A stretch of 64,000 nucleotides of DNA from Batkoa obscura (GCA_030770535.1 JASVEC010000038.1:1-64000); one strand, 5' to 3'; shown: positions 33,471 through 45,155, numbered from the stretch's first letter. Notes: generated by a model from the sequence alone, not told the origin. A program made the numbers and translations.

Positions 33471-35528
33471 TTAGAGTGTATCACATTCTCTCCCAATGAT
33501 CCTAAACTTGGAATTTTCCATAGCTATTGGTACAGTAAGAGATTCAGTAACTTGGTGACAGCCCCAAACAGTTAGATCCTTGAGTGAATTTAAATTTGGA
33601 AAAACGCCTTCCAAGAGGGGGTCACTGATTGCTCTAACCCAAGAAGCGTTCAATGTAGTTAATAATCTTGGTTTATATGTATTGATTGCGTTTTTTAAAC
33701 CATTAGAAGTAAGACCATCCAAACCGTTTAAATATAAATGTTTGATACTGAAATGATGGTACTTGAATAAACATTCAACTACAGTATCATTGAGCAAAAT
33801 ACTACAGTTACTTAAGTTTAGCACATCTAAGCCTAAGCCAATAGATTCTTCTTTACATAAGCCAGTCAAAAGGTTTACAATACCTTCTGATGTAAGTTTT
33901 TCTGCTTTCGCTAGGTTTAGGTCACCCAGATTTGTACAATGCTCTTTGATTCCACAAATAATGGCATCGTCGGATAAATTCTTCCATCCTGAAAGATTTA
34001 AAGTAGTCAACTTCTTTCCAATTATTGGTAATGTCAAAATCAAACTTTCATCTGAGCAAAGTTCTCCAGAATCGCTAAAGTCTAACTTTTCCAAATTGGG
34101 TAAGGTTGGTAGCATTTTACTATTTTCGGTACTTATTTCATCTTTATAAACCAATAATGAAATACATTCATCCGTCAACTTACTACATGAACTTAATGAA
34201 AGGGATTTCAGTTCCTTACAATTGTCAACCACTGATTTCATAGCATTTAATGAAAATTTAGGGGCAAAATGAATTGATAAATGGTTTAACTTGCTACCAA
34301 GTTTTCCAAAAAAAGTCGAGAAGCCTGTTTCAGTGACTAAAAAAGACCCGTGCAAAGTAAATGAAGTAAGGTTGGTGAAGCTACTAGCATAAGTTGATAG
34401 AATTTCATCATTCATACGACCACAAAATTGTAACTTTAGATCATGGACTTCGGCTCCTAGATCTGCTATTTTCAATAAACTATTTTCATTTAATTCTAAA
34501 AGTATAAATATTTCATCATTATTGAACAATATAAAAATTACTTGCTGTATCATATAAATGAATGATACTCGGATTTGACGAAAGAAATAATGGCAACGTT
34601 AAATCATCTAAACGTCTATGTTTTGATAAGATTCTAGAAATTTGAACTAGTGATGATGACGAAATGCCGCCAAAAGAGTCGACGTCATCAATATTATCAG
34701 AAATAATCTATTCATATTATAAATTTGGTATAATTATAAAGATAAAAACTTACTTGTATACACACACTCATTAATGTCGGAAGCTCATCTTTATCAAAGA
34801 AATTAATACCACCTGTTAATGCATTATTGCGGCGTCGCTTTTTAGTCTGCTTTGCATTCATTTTATTAATCTTATTTTTCTCACCATTTTTTGGGTTTTT
34901 AGTACAGGATTCACAAAAAATAGAGCCATTATCTCTTCGACAGGCTTGAGTTACAACAAACCGTTTTTGACAATTAGCACAAAAAGTTACCCCTTCAAAA
35001 TCACGATCTTCATTGCGATTAGGCTTTTTCTTAGTACTAAATTTCGCCTTAGGATCATCGCCACCAGGAATTAAATCCGGTATATATTCATCATCATCAT
35101 CGTCACTATTCGCTTTTTTTTTTTTTTTCAAGTTACGTTTTGGTCGTCTATTGCTAGTGCTCGGTCCTTCAATTATTATATCATCCGTAGTTTGTCTAGC
35201 TCTTGATTCTATTACAACACCACTTGGCTCAGCTTCTACTTCTTGAACTCCAGGGTTTGCAATTACAAATACTTCGGCAGTTTCTTGATTAGCTTCCTCT
35301 TCATCTCCTTCAACGATGGTAGCTTCTCGATTATTTTGTTGAATTTCTGTAGTTGTGCTTTCACTACCATTTCTATTTCTTTGTGCAGTAGGTGCTGGAT
35401 TGGTGTTTCTAATACCACGTTCCTAAGATACAGATTAGATTAATTTTTAGGTATAATTCAATTAATACTTCTAAAAAACTTGTTAATGCTGATCTTGGCC
35501 CACGAACGGATCGATTATTCCTAACCAT
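33471..35528 (-). CDS. RAD7: RAD7-like global-genome nucleotide excision repair protein
   Basis: Partner of RAD16 in recognising UV lesions in non-transcribed DNA. Four exons (35528-35469, 35422-34754, 34707-34542, 34495-33471) join in phase to 639 residues. The N-terminus R-G-P-R-S-A-L-T-S-F-L-E-E-R-G-I is the family start. A long acidic/basic linker (run of D and E next to poly-lysine) follows, then a zinc site F-C-A-N-C-Q-K-R-F...F-C-E-S-C. The C-terminal half is leucine-rich repeats (L-N-L-S-G-W-K-N-L-S, L-N-L-A-K-A-E-K-L-T, L-N-L-S-N-C-S-I-L-L) including the family's L-Q-F-C-G-R-M-N-D. It shares a 257-bp divergent promoter with NDUFAF3. Confidence 0.92.
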
Positions 35529-35785
35529 ATTTAAAACTTTTAAAGAGAGATTCTCGATTAAAGCTAAAGTTGGATTTAAATGGATTAAGCTCCTAATTTA
35601 CCAAATTAGTCTCAAGGCCACTTATAAAGCTCAGCTTTTTTATATAAGTTTAATTGGATATCTAGAACTAAATACCAATCAAATTTAAAACTAAATGAAG
35701 AGTTAATAAGAAAACTTCCCTTGCCCAAAAGGATTCTAATTTGCTTTGGACATAGTTCTAAATATCTCACACTACTATTTTTTAA
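35529..35785. promoter_or_regulatory. divergent promoter, RAD7 / NDUFAF3
   Basis: The 257-bp gap between divergent starts. A TATATAAG lies near 35641 but its gene cannot be assigned. Confidence 0.5.
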
Positions 35786-36365
35786 ATGTTTAAAGTTGCA
35801 AAATTACTCAGAGGATCATTGCTCTACCAAAAAAGATGCTTTGGTCTTAGTAGAAGATTGTTGGATGGTGGTCTCAATTTCCCATCACTTTTTGAGGATC
35901 AACAACAAGCTCCAATTTATATAGAAAGGTTTAATAGCAAGGGTTTTACGACAACTGGAGGCTATAACTCAGATGGTCCAATGCTTTTAATCCATGGGCT
36001 ACCTTTTCAATGGAAGGTTGAAAGGCCAGTTTTTGATGATGATCTACCATTGGAAAGTTTAAAAGTATTTGAAATTGTACGCCCAAAGCCTGGTATTTTT
36101 TTTGAAATTTATATAGTTTTTACTAATTTTGTAAAGAGTTGATGATATTTGGAATGGGTAAAAGTATGGTACCATTAGGTAAATCAATAACATCTTATCT
36201 TAATTCTCTTGGAATCCAAATCGAGATAATGGATACTGTAAATTTCGTTTTTTTTGAGTATTTTCATTTTTTAATTTTATATAGAGAAATGCATGCTCGA
36301 CATATAATGTTTTAATCGAAGAAGGAAGATTAGTTGGAGCAGTAATTCTTCCACCAAAGAACTAA
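35786..36365 (+). CDS. NDUFAF3: NDUFAF3-like complex I assembly factor
   Basis: Mitochondrial assembly factor for respiratory complex I, with a Mth938/DUF498 fold. Three exons (35786-36092, 36137-36237, 36285-36365) join in phase to 162 residues. The first roughly 20 residues (M-F-K-V-A-K-L-L-R-G-S, basic and free of acids) look like a mitochondrial targeting sequence. The fold's landmarks follow: F-N-S-K-G-F-T-T-T-G-G-Y, G-P-M-L-L, F-E-I-V-R-P-K-P-E-L-M-I-F-G-M-G-K, then L-G-I-Q-I-E-I-M-D-T-R-N-A-C-S-T-Y-N-V-L-I-E-E-G-R and the terminal A-V-I-L-P-P. Its presence implies the organism has complex I. Start choice: first ATG with a good leader. Confidence 0.9.
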
Positions 36366-37054
36366 ATAATGATGCACTATAAAGGCTAAACAATATTTAA
36401 TCTTAATTCTTTATCTTTTTAGAAAAAATGATTATTAAATTTGTTAATCATATATACTTTGACTCATTATAGTAAAATTATTTTTTTGAATTAAAATATT
36501 TGAACATTAAAGCGATTTAATGAAAGATTGAAATTGCCATACAATAAATAATTAGTAATTTGTTAACTACTTAAGCGTCTATATATCCTATAGGCTTCGT
36601 ATAAACCAAAATCAACAAGGTATTAATATTTAGGATATGAAGGGCAATATAGATACTACAATGATAAACATATATAAATTAAATTGATTTTAGACAGTAA
36701 ACTACTTAAATTCTAGAATACTTTAAATAAATATGAAACCTAACCTCTACAGCGCATACATAGCTTTAAATTATAATCCTATTTATGTGTCTACTGATTA
36801 TACTCACTGTAGTATTTTATATTCTCTTGTAACCATAGCGTGAGGACTGTAACTTTTTTAATCTGGTGGCCTAGTGTCAAGATTTGTTAAGCTTGGAAAT
36901 AAATTGGGCAAATCTGATAATCTAGATTAAATTTGGTATCTTTAAAAATGAACCAAAGCCTTTTTATGCATCTTTTATATTTATAAACATTTCTCGAATT
37001 ATATACGTAGAAATATACATAGGGCCTTACCTAAGAACTCAGAACAAAGAATAT
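36366..37054. other. intergenic stretch
   Basis: About 690 bp without a gene or repeat that I recognise. Confidence 0.45.
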
Positions 37055-37533
37055 ATGGATCCAGTAAACAAAAATACATCATCCGAAAATATAGATGATA
37101 ACTCATTAGTAAATAGCATAAAGAATGATGCAATTGAGGGCATGAAATCTCTAAATGTTATAATAAAGCTTCCTTTTAAGCGACCAGAATCCTATGTTCC
37201 ACCCGATAAGGTTATATATATATATATAATAAATTGTATAATACGAACTTTTTAGCAGACCTGGACAAAAGAAAAAGAAGCAATATTATGGGAGTTCTTA
37301 AATTCTGGTATCAAAGAATCAAAAGATTGTATTTATTAAAAGACTTAAAAGATATGAATATTAATAAAGATTTAGGGCAGGAAATTTCTGAACGATTGGC
37401 AATACCGGTATCAAACGTAATTAAGCACTCAGCGATTTTATATGAAAGTAAAACAAAAGCTATTAAAGAACAAATTATGATAAAAGAAGAAGAGGAAAAA
37501 GTGATTTCTAGAGAGATAATTAAAGAAGATTGA
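37055..37533 (+). CDS. ATG29: ATG29-like autophagy protein
   Basis: Scaffold subunit of the Atg17-Atg31-Atg29 complex at the phagophore assembly site. Three exons (37055-37210, 37256-37328, 37370-37533) join in phase to 130 residues. The two small introns are 45 and 41 nt; the 3' site of the first could also be three bases later. The family's N-terminal domain is recognisable: N-V-I-I-K-L-P-F-K-R-P, V-P-P-D-K, T-W-T-K-E-K-E-A-I-L-W, then D-Y-L-G-Q-E-I-S-E-R-L-A-I-P-V-S followed by H-S-A-I-L-Y-E and a glutamate/lysine helix. The protein ends soon after this domain, shorter than in ascomycetes. Confidence 0.75.
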
Positions 37534-38218
37534 ATTGGTTACACTAAAATAAATTATTATCAATGAGCGAGCAAAAAAATTTATACTATTAGTTTAATTC
37601 TATTATTTATAACATTTTTTAGATAAAGTAAAAATAATTATCGTAAGATCAACTTAACTTGCATTAAATAATTATACGGAGGATAAGTTTTAACTTCTAA
37701 GATGCTAATTTTAATTTATAGTGAGTGATTGATTTTTGACTTATAATATCTTTGCTAGTATTTCAATATTTTTGGTCGCATTTTATAAAGATTGTGATAT
37801 ATTTTTAGTATTGGCATTCCTATTACTTGAAGGTAGTTCTAGTTTGACTCTAGTACTATTAAGCTCAAAAAGTCCAAAATAAGTGTAATGCTGCTTTTAA
37901 TGTATAATCCATGTTTGATATTTCCACTCGATTATATAGAAAATGTAATAAATTGGTGATAATTTCTATTGTTTATATATTATCAGTTATTTTCGACTTT
38001 TTATTGTTTTACTTTGCAAAGTCCAATAATATCTGACTATTTAAGAAATAGCCGTGTTTGATTTGATTAAATCATGATTGAAATAACAGAGGATAATTCA
38101 TCTTTTGGGAATTAAAAACAGGAAGACTATTTAATCATAATCTGTTCTCTTTTATAATATTGCATCTTTTAACTATAAAGTTAGATAGCAAAGGGTTTGT
38201 ATCAAAAATTCGAATAAA
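37534..38218. other. intergenic stretch
   Basis: About 690 bp upstream of the PACT-domain gene. No gene or repeat recognised. Confidence 0.45.
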
Positions 38219-41200
38219 ATGGCTAGTGAACCAAACTATTACAATGATGCCATGGATATAGAAGATTCTATGGATGATATGCCTCTTTATCTCCGAGAAA
38301 TGCTTAATGATAGCTCGAAAAGTATATCAGGTATATATCTCGAAAGGCATGATTTGCCGCCTCCAATACCATATAGCTCGCCGGAGTTAGGGCCTCTTAA
38401 TACATTTACAGATTCTCCTGTGGAGCATATAAGGATAGTATCTGGTGATGGGCGTAGATCTCAAAGTGCATTTGAATCACAAATTTTTAAAAATGAAGGA
38501 GATAGATCTTCTGAAGAACGTATAAAAATAACACCAGGTAACTCTAATAAATCCCAAAGTACATCGGCATTACAGATTTTCAAAGAAAACGAAGGAGTTG
38601 TAGTTCCGAATCATATTTCAATCCATTCGGGGCTGAATGCCAATGGATTAGAATTCATGCCCCCGTTGCCTGGAGTAGACCCACCTACATATAGTATAGA
38701 AACAGATGTTTTAAACACAATGGAGCAAATAGTAACAAGGCTAAATGAGTTTAAAAGCACTGCTGTTCCAAATCTAAAGTGTAGTAGTTTACCAAAAGAT
38801 TCGATATTTTCTGAAAATGATAAGGGGGTTCAAAGTGATCCATTACCACCACGAAAAAACCAGTTTTTACAATTATCAATCCATGACTTTGATTTCATCA
38901 TTAATTTTTTGAATAGTGCTAAAGATGAATATCAGAAAATAAACGAAGAATTTCGACATCAATCCAAAAGTCATGAAGCCATTACTCAGCTTAATTGGCA
39001 GCTTCAAGATAGGATTTCTGATCTTGAAAAGGATAATGAGCTTTTTAAAGAACGCCAAGTATTGTTAAAATCTAGCCTAAACGATGCTAGAAGTGAACTT
39101 AATAATAGAGTCAAAGAAAATGGAGTCAATAATGGGCAAGAGCACCAGTATGGCATTGGTTATCAGAGTTCAGACGAAAGAATAGCCGAATTGGAGGAAA
39201 ACATAAATAATCTAAGGGAGGAAAACCAAAATTTGGGCATTCAACTTAGTAATATCAACGAAGAAAATGAAAGAATAAAAGAAAGTTGGAGTGAAGATAG
39301 AGAATCCCTTTTTAAAAAAATAAATGAGCTTGAAAATATAAACGCATCTCTTAAATACAACAACAAAATATTAGCTGATTCTAATAGTATAATCGATAAG
39401 AAAACAGATAAGCAAGATATAAAGTTTAAACCTCAAAACAAAAGTAAGGACAATACTCATGATGAAATGGAGGTACTTAGAAAATCCATCGCTGTATTAG
39501 AAGAAGAAAACCAGAGATTAAATAAAGAAAATAATTTTTCACTTTTGAAGCAGAATTCATATTATCAGCAATTGAATTATTTTAAAGAGCAGAAGGATTC
39601 TTTAGAAAAGGAGCTAAACAGGTTAAAAGGAGAATATGAGCCTGAAAATAAAGCTAGATCAATACTTAGCCAGCGCAACAACTACCTAGAAGAAGAAAAC
39701 AAAGAATTAAAGAATCAGGTTGAAGTATTAAAATCACAAAGAGAATCGGAGATAAGGAACTTATTGCATGGGAATGCATACCAGAACGTTTATTCACAGA
39801 ACCTTAATCTTAAAAAGGAGCTTGAAGATTTAACTTTAAAGCATAGTGAGCTTAATTCTCAATATCGCTCATTATCAAGTAAAACGAAGGCTATGGACGT
39901 TAAGTTAAATAAGGCAGGATTAAACTATGAAAATTTAGTTAAGCAAGATCAAGTTTTAACAAGCAAGCAAAAAGAGCTACAGGATTCTAATAAAATGCTC
40001 CAAGATGAAATTACAAATATGTTTAATCTCAAAAGTGAGCTCTTAAAACAAAGAAGAGCCTTGGATATGGATATTGGTAGCCTAAAGACAATTATTTTAT
40101 CAAGTGGGAAAAAATCGATACGAACCTTGCCAACCGGATCAAATATTTTTACAGAAGAAAGCAATAAGCAAACATTTCCTTTAATGTCTACTCCAAATAA
40201 ACAACGAAAGTCCATTGCTATGATAAATGAAGAATTCAACAGTAAGGAAAAGCTTGAGTCAATGACTGAAAAAGAAGAATCCTTCAATTCATCGATATTT
40301 GATATGCCTTCGCTTAGTTATTTGGAAAACGATGATCACAACTTAGTTATGGAAAACTTACAGTTGAAGGATTTAAATGATAAGTTGCTCAATTCTAAGA
40401 GCAGAGTAGCAGAATTAGAAATCTTGGTTCAAAGGCTAAACGCATGTCTTGATTTAAAAGCAATGGAAATTCAAAGGGACAATCAATCTAATAGTCTAAT
40501 GAATTCTAAATCGATGGCAAATTTGGCTCGGAATATAGAAAGTTTAAACAAGGCACCAAAAGGTGATGAACAAACTATAAAGAAGATTGATGATTTGTGT
40601 CAACTACTTACCACTCATACTCAAGAATTTCATCAAATGATAGAAGCGGAAAAGAAAGCTTACTTTTTAATGCTCGAGAAAGAAAATTTAAACCAGGATC
40701 TTGAAAAGAGAGACCAAATTTTAGAAAAGTATCAGGCTGAGATTGAAAGACTTAATTTCGAGATGCAAAAAAATAAAGATGAAATTACTAAACAAAGGGA
40801 AAGTTTAACAAACCAAGAAGGGATTGTAACAAATGAGGAGTATTCTAAATTGAACTTTAAAGTTATTTCATTAAATCAAGAAATTATACGTTTGAAATCC
40901 GAATTGGACAAAGCCCAATTTGATAAAAAAAACCCACCAGTAAAATTTTTATCGAGTGAGGATAAGTCTAAGACTGAAAAAATTGAAGATAAAGTAAAAG
41001 AATTTGAAAAAGCAAAGAAAGTTGCTGATAATGTAATTAGGTTTTATAAAAGACAGAGAGATGAACTGGTAGATATAAATAAAGAAATGTTTGCAACTTT
41101 GGAAAAAGAAAGTAATGAAAATAAAGATTTACTGGATAAAGTAAAGCATCTTGAAACTAGAATCAGCGAAGAAGAGTTGAAAAACACCATCAATGATAGA

Positions 41201-42514
41201 AATTTGGAACAAAAGGGTGAAGCAAATAAGGATTTGTTAGACAAAATAAAGATTTTTGAACTTAGACTTGATGAAAAAGCAGTAAAAAATGTCAATGACC
41301 TAACAAGCTTGGATGATTTCAAGCAAGTGATTAGTGAAAATAAGCATTTGTTAGATAAAGTGAATTATCTTGAAGCCAGAATCAATGAAGAAGTAATGAA
41401 AAATATTATCAAGGATAAAAATTTAGAAAAAGGAAGTAAAGAGAACAAAGATTTGCTAGATAAAGTAAGGTATCTTGAACTTAGACTTGACGAAAAAGCA
41501 ACAAAAAATGCCAATAATTTAATAAATTTAGCTGATTTCAAAAAGATAGCTGCCGAAAATAAAGATTTGCTAGATAGAGTAAAATATCTTGAGCTCAAAC
41601 TTGATGTAGAAGCAGCAAAAAATATAAATAATATAACAGATTTAGATGATCTCAAACAAATAAATATCGCCCTCATCGAGCGATCTAAAAAGAAAGGTTA
41701 TTTAAATAACGGAAGAAAGCCTAAAGCTCTAAATAAACTTTATAATGTGAGCACTCTACCTGAGGGAGGAAATCTGCTGGAAAATTTTATGAATGTCGTT
41801 AAATCTAGTAGCCAACTTCATGACCAATTACTCCAAATTGTTAATACCACTCAGTTTAATCAGGAATTAGTTGAATTTGGCGAACGCTTATATATGTCAT
41901 TAAGTAGTCTTAAGATTAATGACCAATATTTAATTTTACACCAAAGTATACTTTCATCCCCTAAAGATAGTACACCTCAACTAATATTGGATTCGAAAAG
42001 TTCGTTCACTTCACAACCTCAGGGATCTGGCTCTAGTATAGCTGATGAACCTGAAGTATACACATATCGACGCCCATATAAGGATATAGCTTACAAGTTT
42101 CTGATAGAAAGTAAATATGCAAAAGAAAAGCTGAATAGGGAAAGAGATTTTCGTTTAAGCCTAGCCTTCCAAAAGAAGTATCACTCAATAATTATACGAA
42201 GGTTTGAAAAAGGAGAACAAAGAATGATTGCACATTTGAGAGATATGGGTTTCGACGCTGATGATAATATATATAAACCAGTTGGGAATATGGGAAAACC
42301 ATCATATAATATTTTTTCTTCTCTGACAAAGGATCCACCTCCATCCTTTAGCCCTACAACCGCAAAAGCCAGGAAAAAACTACGCGTATGTGTAGTAGTA
42401 ATAGTATTCCAAATAATAGCTAAAAAGTCTGCTTTAGAATGGCAAAAGATTACTAATAACTACCAAGCCGAAAAGGAAGAGTTTGATAAGAATTATCCAC
42501 CTCTTGTTGCTTGA
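38219..42514 (+). CDS. pericentrin/PCP1-like spindle-pole protein with PACT domain
   Basis: A 1431-residue single-exon protein, unusually intron-free for this window. The first roughly 200 residues are disordered. Residues about 220-1190 are mostly coiled coil with heptad L/I spacing. Residues 967-1150 hold a tandem repeat (consensus E-N-K-D-L-L-D-K-V-K-Y-L-E-L-R-L-D-E-K-A). The end is a PACT domain, which anchors pericentrin/AKAP450/Pcp1 proteins to centrosomes or spindle pole bodies. Its landmarks are R-D-F-R-L-S-L-A-F-Q-K-K-Y with R-R-F-E-K-G-E-Q near 1305-1330, M-G-F, then A-R-K-K-L-R-V-C-V-V-V-I-V-F near 1384-1400 and W-Q-K-I. Probable role: recruiting gamma-tubulin complexes and calmodulin at the spindle pole. 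It converges with the F-box-like gene. Confidence 0.82.
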   Translation: MASEPNYYNDAMDIEDSMDDMPLYLREMLNDSSKSISGIYLERHDLPPPIPYSSPELGPLNTFTDSPVEHIRIVSGDGRRSQSAFESQIFKNEGDRSSEERIKITPGNSNKSQSTSALQIFKENEGVVVPNHISIHSGLNANGLEFMPPLPGVDPPTYSIETDVLNTMEQIVTRLNEFKSTAVPNLKCSSLPKDSIFSENDKGVQSDPLPPRKNQFLQLSIHDFDFIINFLNSAKDEYQKINEEFRHQSKSHEAITQLNWQLQDRISDLEKDNELFKERQVLLKSSLNDARSELNNRVKENGVNNGQEHQYGIGYQSSDERIAELEENINNLREENQNLGIQLSNINEENERIKESWSEDRESLFKKINELENINASLKYNNKILADSNSIIDKKTDKQDIKFKPQNKSKDNTHDEMEVLRKSIAVLEEENQRLNKENNFSLLKQNSYYQQLNYFKEQKDSLEKELNRLKGEYEPENKARSILSQRNNYLEEENKELKNQVEVLKSQRESEIRNLLHGNAYQNVYSQNLNLKKELEDLTLKHSELNSQYRSLSSKTKAMDVKLNKAGLNYENLVKQDQVLTSKQKELQDSNKMLQDEITNMFNLKSELLKQRRALDMDIGSLKTIILSSGKKSIRTLPTGSNIFTEESNKQTFPLMSTPNKQRKSIAMINEEFNSKEKLESMTEKEESFNSSIFDMPSLSYLENDDHNLVMENLQLKDLNDKLLNSKSRVAELEILVQRLNACLDLKAMEIQRDNQSNSLMNSKSMANLARNIESLNKAPKGDEQTIKKIDDLCQLLTTHTQEFHQMIEAEKKAYFLMLEKENLNQDLEKRDQILEKYQAEIERLNFEMQKNKDEITKQRESLTNQEGIVTNEEYSKLNFKVISLNQEIIRLKSELDKAQFDKKNPPVKFLSSEDKSKTEKIEDKVKEFEKAKKVADNVIRFYKRQRDELVDINKEMFATLEKESNENKDLLDKVKHLETRISEEELKNTINDRNLEQKGEANKDLLDKIKIFELRLDEKAVKNVNDLTSLDDFKQVISENKHLLDKVNYLEARINEEVMKNIIKDKNLEKGSKENKDLLDKVRYLELRLDEKATKNANNLINLADFKKIAAENKDLLDRVKYLELKLDVEAAKNINNITDLDDLKQINIALIERSKKKGYLNNGRKPKALNKLYNVSTLPEGGNLLENFMNVVKSSSQLHDQLLQIVNTTQFNQELVEFGERLYMSLSSLKINDQYLILHQSILSSPKDSTPQLILDSKSSFTSQPQGSGSSIADEPEVYTYRRPYKDIAYKFLIESKYAKEKLNRERDFRLSLAFQKKYHSIIIRRFEKGEQRMIAHLRDMGFDADDNIYKPVGNMGKPSYNIFSSLTKDPPPSFSPTTAKARKKLRVCVVVIVFQIIAKKSALEWQKITNNYQAEKEEFDKNYPPLVA
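41117..41690 (+). repeat. coding tandem repeat with 219-bp higher-order unit
   Basis: Five copies of the E-N-K-D-L-L-D-K block start at 41117, 41222, 41336, 41441 and 41555. Spacings alternate exactly 105, 114, 105, 114 bp, so the array grew as a two-part 219-bp (73-residue) unit. All spacings keep frame. Confidence 0.9.
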
Positions 42515-42767
42515 AATTAATGTATTTGAAAAGTTTAAATCAAATGTTTTTATTTCAATATTTATATTAATATATTTAGTTTTGATAAATAATAAAGCTT
42601 TAATTACTATTTTTGATAATTGATTCTTTTACTATTAACTCAAAATTTAAAGACTGATTTTTATATTAGATAAAGATTTCAACAATAATATAACATTAAA
42701 TTAAAAAACACAATTAAATAAACCACTATATATTAGATATCAAAAATTAAGTACATATTAAACATAA

Positions 42768-43340
42768 CTAAAGGTAAAAACAATTATTTTGAAGATCATA
42801 CAACTCTGGATTTGAGAACAGCAATTCTGGTGTGACATTGATACTATTTATCCTTAAACGAATATCTTCTCCCGAAGCAATATTACAGGATTCCACCATC
42901 AATGTCATATTAAATTGATTGTTGGGCTCAAATTTTAGTGTATTCCCAACCAGTGGATTAAAAATTAACTCTTCGTTTTGGATATTGTTAGCAGTTATCC
43001 TAAAGCTAGATTTTTCTTTCTTAATCAATGAAGAATAGTGGCACTCAGGTATTATTTCTAAATTTTGATGCTGAGAATCAAACTTCAAGTGGACTCCCTT
43101 CTCCCAGCTACAAAAAGGCTTATTTATATATGAAGAAGAGCAGTTTCCTCTAGGACATAAATTAGTTAGGCGATAACGGAACTTAATGGAAGGCTTTTCC
43201 ATCAATAATTTAATTCTTATAGCTTCTGTAAATATAGTTTCTTTTCGGCTTGTTGCTTTGCTGCAGTTCCATAAAACATCATAGTTCAAGTTTATAAGGC
43301 ATTGAATTACAAGCTCATAAGGTAAAGATTTCTCTGCCAT
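42768..43340 (-). CDS. F-box-like protein
   Basis: A 190-residue single-exon protein. The N-terminus L-P-Y-E-L-V-I-Q-C-L-I-N-L-N-Y-D-V-L-W-N-C-S-K has the L-P-x-E-(I/L)-(L/I/V) opening and leucine/cysteine spacing of an F-box, which would bind Skp1 in an SCF ubiquitin ligase. The remaining 140 residues are unrecognised, with several cysteines (L-C-P-R-G-N-C, F-C-S-W) and a beta-rich second half ending in E-L-Y-D-L-Q-N-N-C-F-Y-L. TATAAATAG lies about 45 bp upstream (complement of 43381-43389). The F-box call rests on one short motif. Confidence 0.55.
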   Translation of the reverse strand: MAEKSLPYELVIQCLINLNYDVLWNCSKATSRKETIFTEAIRIKLLMEKPSIKFRYRLTNLCPRGNCSSSYINKPFCSWEKGVHLKFDSQHQNLEIIPECHYSSLIKKEKSSFRITANNIQNEELIFNPLVGNTLKFEPNNQFNMTLMVESCNIASGEDIRLRINSINVTPELLFSNPELYDLQNNCFYL

Positions 43341-43381
43341 AGTTGTTTAAAAGTTTTTCTATTAACATTTTTTTCTGTTTC

Positions 43382-43389
43382 TATTTATA
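43382..43389 (-). promoter_or_regulatory. TATA box of the F-box-like gene
   Basis: TATAAATA on the minus strand about 45 bp before the ATG. Confidence 0.5.
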
Positions 43390-44676
43390 CTTATAAAAGG
43401 GTGCTATCCCTAATTTGAAGCCACCAACCTTAAACGCACTTGGCCCAATAAAATCAAACATTATCACCTGATTAACCACTGAAAAAATCGCATATAATTA
43501 AATGGCCTTGTTAATATATTAAGGTAGGGTAAATTTATATATTAAGTTAAAGGCTTGATACTGAAGGATTTATTAATAAACTGATTTAATTGTTTGAATA
43601 CTTATGATTATATAAATGTACTTATACCTATTATACTTAATTATATAGTAAGGTTTATATTGCTAAAGACGAATTATCCCTAATCCTTAGATATTGAATT
43701 TTTATATAATTTAATGCATCATAAAATAAAATGATTTAAACTAATTTAAGTGTGGAGTTGCTTATTTTTGATTATTACAAAATGAAATTCGATAACATAA
43801 TATTATAATTTCAACACATTAAAGTACGGATAATACTGTTGATAAAAGGTAATTTATAGTCACCGAGTTTTTTATTCTCTAAGATTTATATGAACTATTG
43901 AAAAACTGGTGTAAAAAAGTTTCAATATATGTTAAAAGTATATCAACTCAGTTCATTACAATATTAAATTGAATGTTCCAATACAAAAACCTGCTTTAAA
44001 AAACATTGGTTCGCTAAACTTGAAAATCCGGATTTCTTTATAAGAAAATGATGATTGGGTTATTTAAACAATATTAAATGTTTATATTTTATACTTTATA
44101 TTTTATATTTTATTTTTATTCATCATTAGAATTATCTACGCATTAACTTATTAACTGATAGTTGAAAGATCATATGTTAGAATCTCAAGTTCAGGTTTTT
44201 GTTTACTAACAATACGCTATTATAGCAATGCTTTGTTAATATAGTTGCTTAATATAGATATATATCTTACCATATAAATAAGAGAGTGGTTTACACAAGT
44301 AGATAGAACATTCTTGCTGATTTTACTTTGTAATTTTAAAATTATATCAGAAAAAATCTTTAGTTACTTATTTCTAAATTTCTTTTTAATTCCTGTTTTC
44401 AGTAAAGAGCTTGGAGCTTGAGCTAAAAAACTTTTTGATTAAAATGACACTTAAGATGTGTTTTAGAGTAGGATGGAAAACTATAACCCAAGTATAAAAA
44501 TTATAATAAACACATTTTATAAAGTAATACAGTAATAGAATATTGAAAAGTGTATAAAAAGCATTTTAGTGTAAACAATAAAAAACTAATTCTTTATAAG
44601 TCATATAATAATTTAAAGTAACTATAAAAGTAATAGCTAATTAAAGCTATAAATTTTATTAAATAAAAGCAATAAT
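43390..44676. other. gene-less stretch
   Basis: No gene seen. A short TTTATAT microsatellite lies at about 44080-44117. Confidence 0.45.
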
Positions 44677-44779
44677 TGGGGGTGTTTTTTTAACTTCATT
44701 ACTTTTTCTATCTTTAAAGCGCTATTTGAGCGAGAAAATTATTAGCAAAATTCTTAAGCACAAAAAATATACATCCCCA
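44677..44779 (+). repeat. TGGGG-MITE copy 14
   Basis: Forward copy TGGGGGTGT...ACATCCCCA flanked on both sides by AT, showing that the 2-bp target need not be TA. Confidence 0.88.
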
Positions 44780-45100
44780 ATTTCTAATTTACTATAAATT
44801 TTAATACGTTGCTCTATATAAAGACTATTATTGTTGAATATGAAGATTTATTTAGTCTTTGTTTTTATTTATTATCTAATAAACAACCTTAACTCACAAT
44901 TCATGATATCAAAAATCACAAAACATGATTACCTTATACTAAGTTGCTAATAACAGTAAAATTTTATTGTTTTAAAAACCTATGGTTACACTATTTAACC
45001 TACTTTTCAACAAATTCATGATGTTTAATAAATATAGTTTATACAGTTTAGTCATACTTCAATATGATACAGCTTTTTCAAAAATGAATAAATATATAGC

Positions 45101-45155
45101 AATACATTTTTTTAAGGATTTTACTAATAGTTTTTTCACTCAAACAAAAAAATAT
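45101..45155 (-). repeat. partial TGGGG-MITE inside an open frame
   Basis: The segment aaggattttactaatag followed by ttttttcactcaaacaaa matches the left half of a reverse MITE. It lies within an open frame of 136 codons (44982-45392) that I do not accept as a gene. Confidence 0.6.

Noticed and set aside
33390-34149. plus-strand open frames over the RAD7 3' half
   Set aside because: Antisense shadows of the RAD7 leucine-rich repeats.
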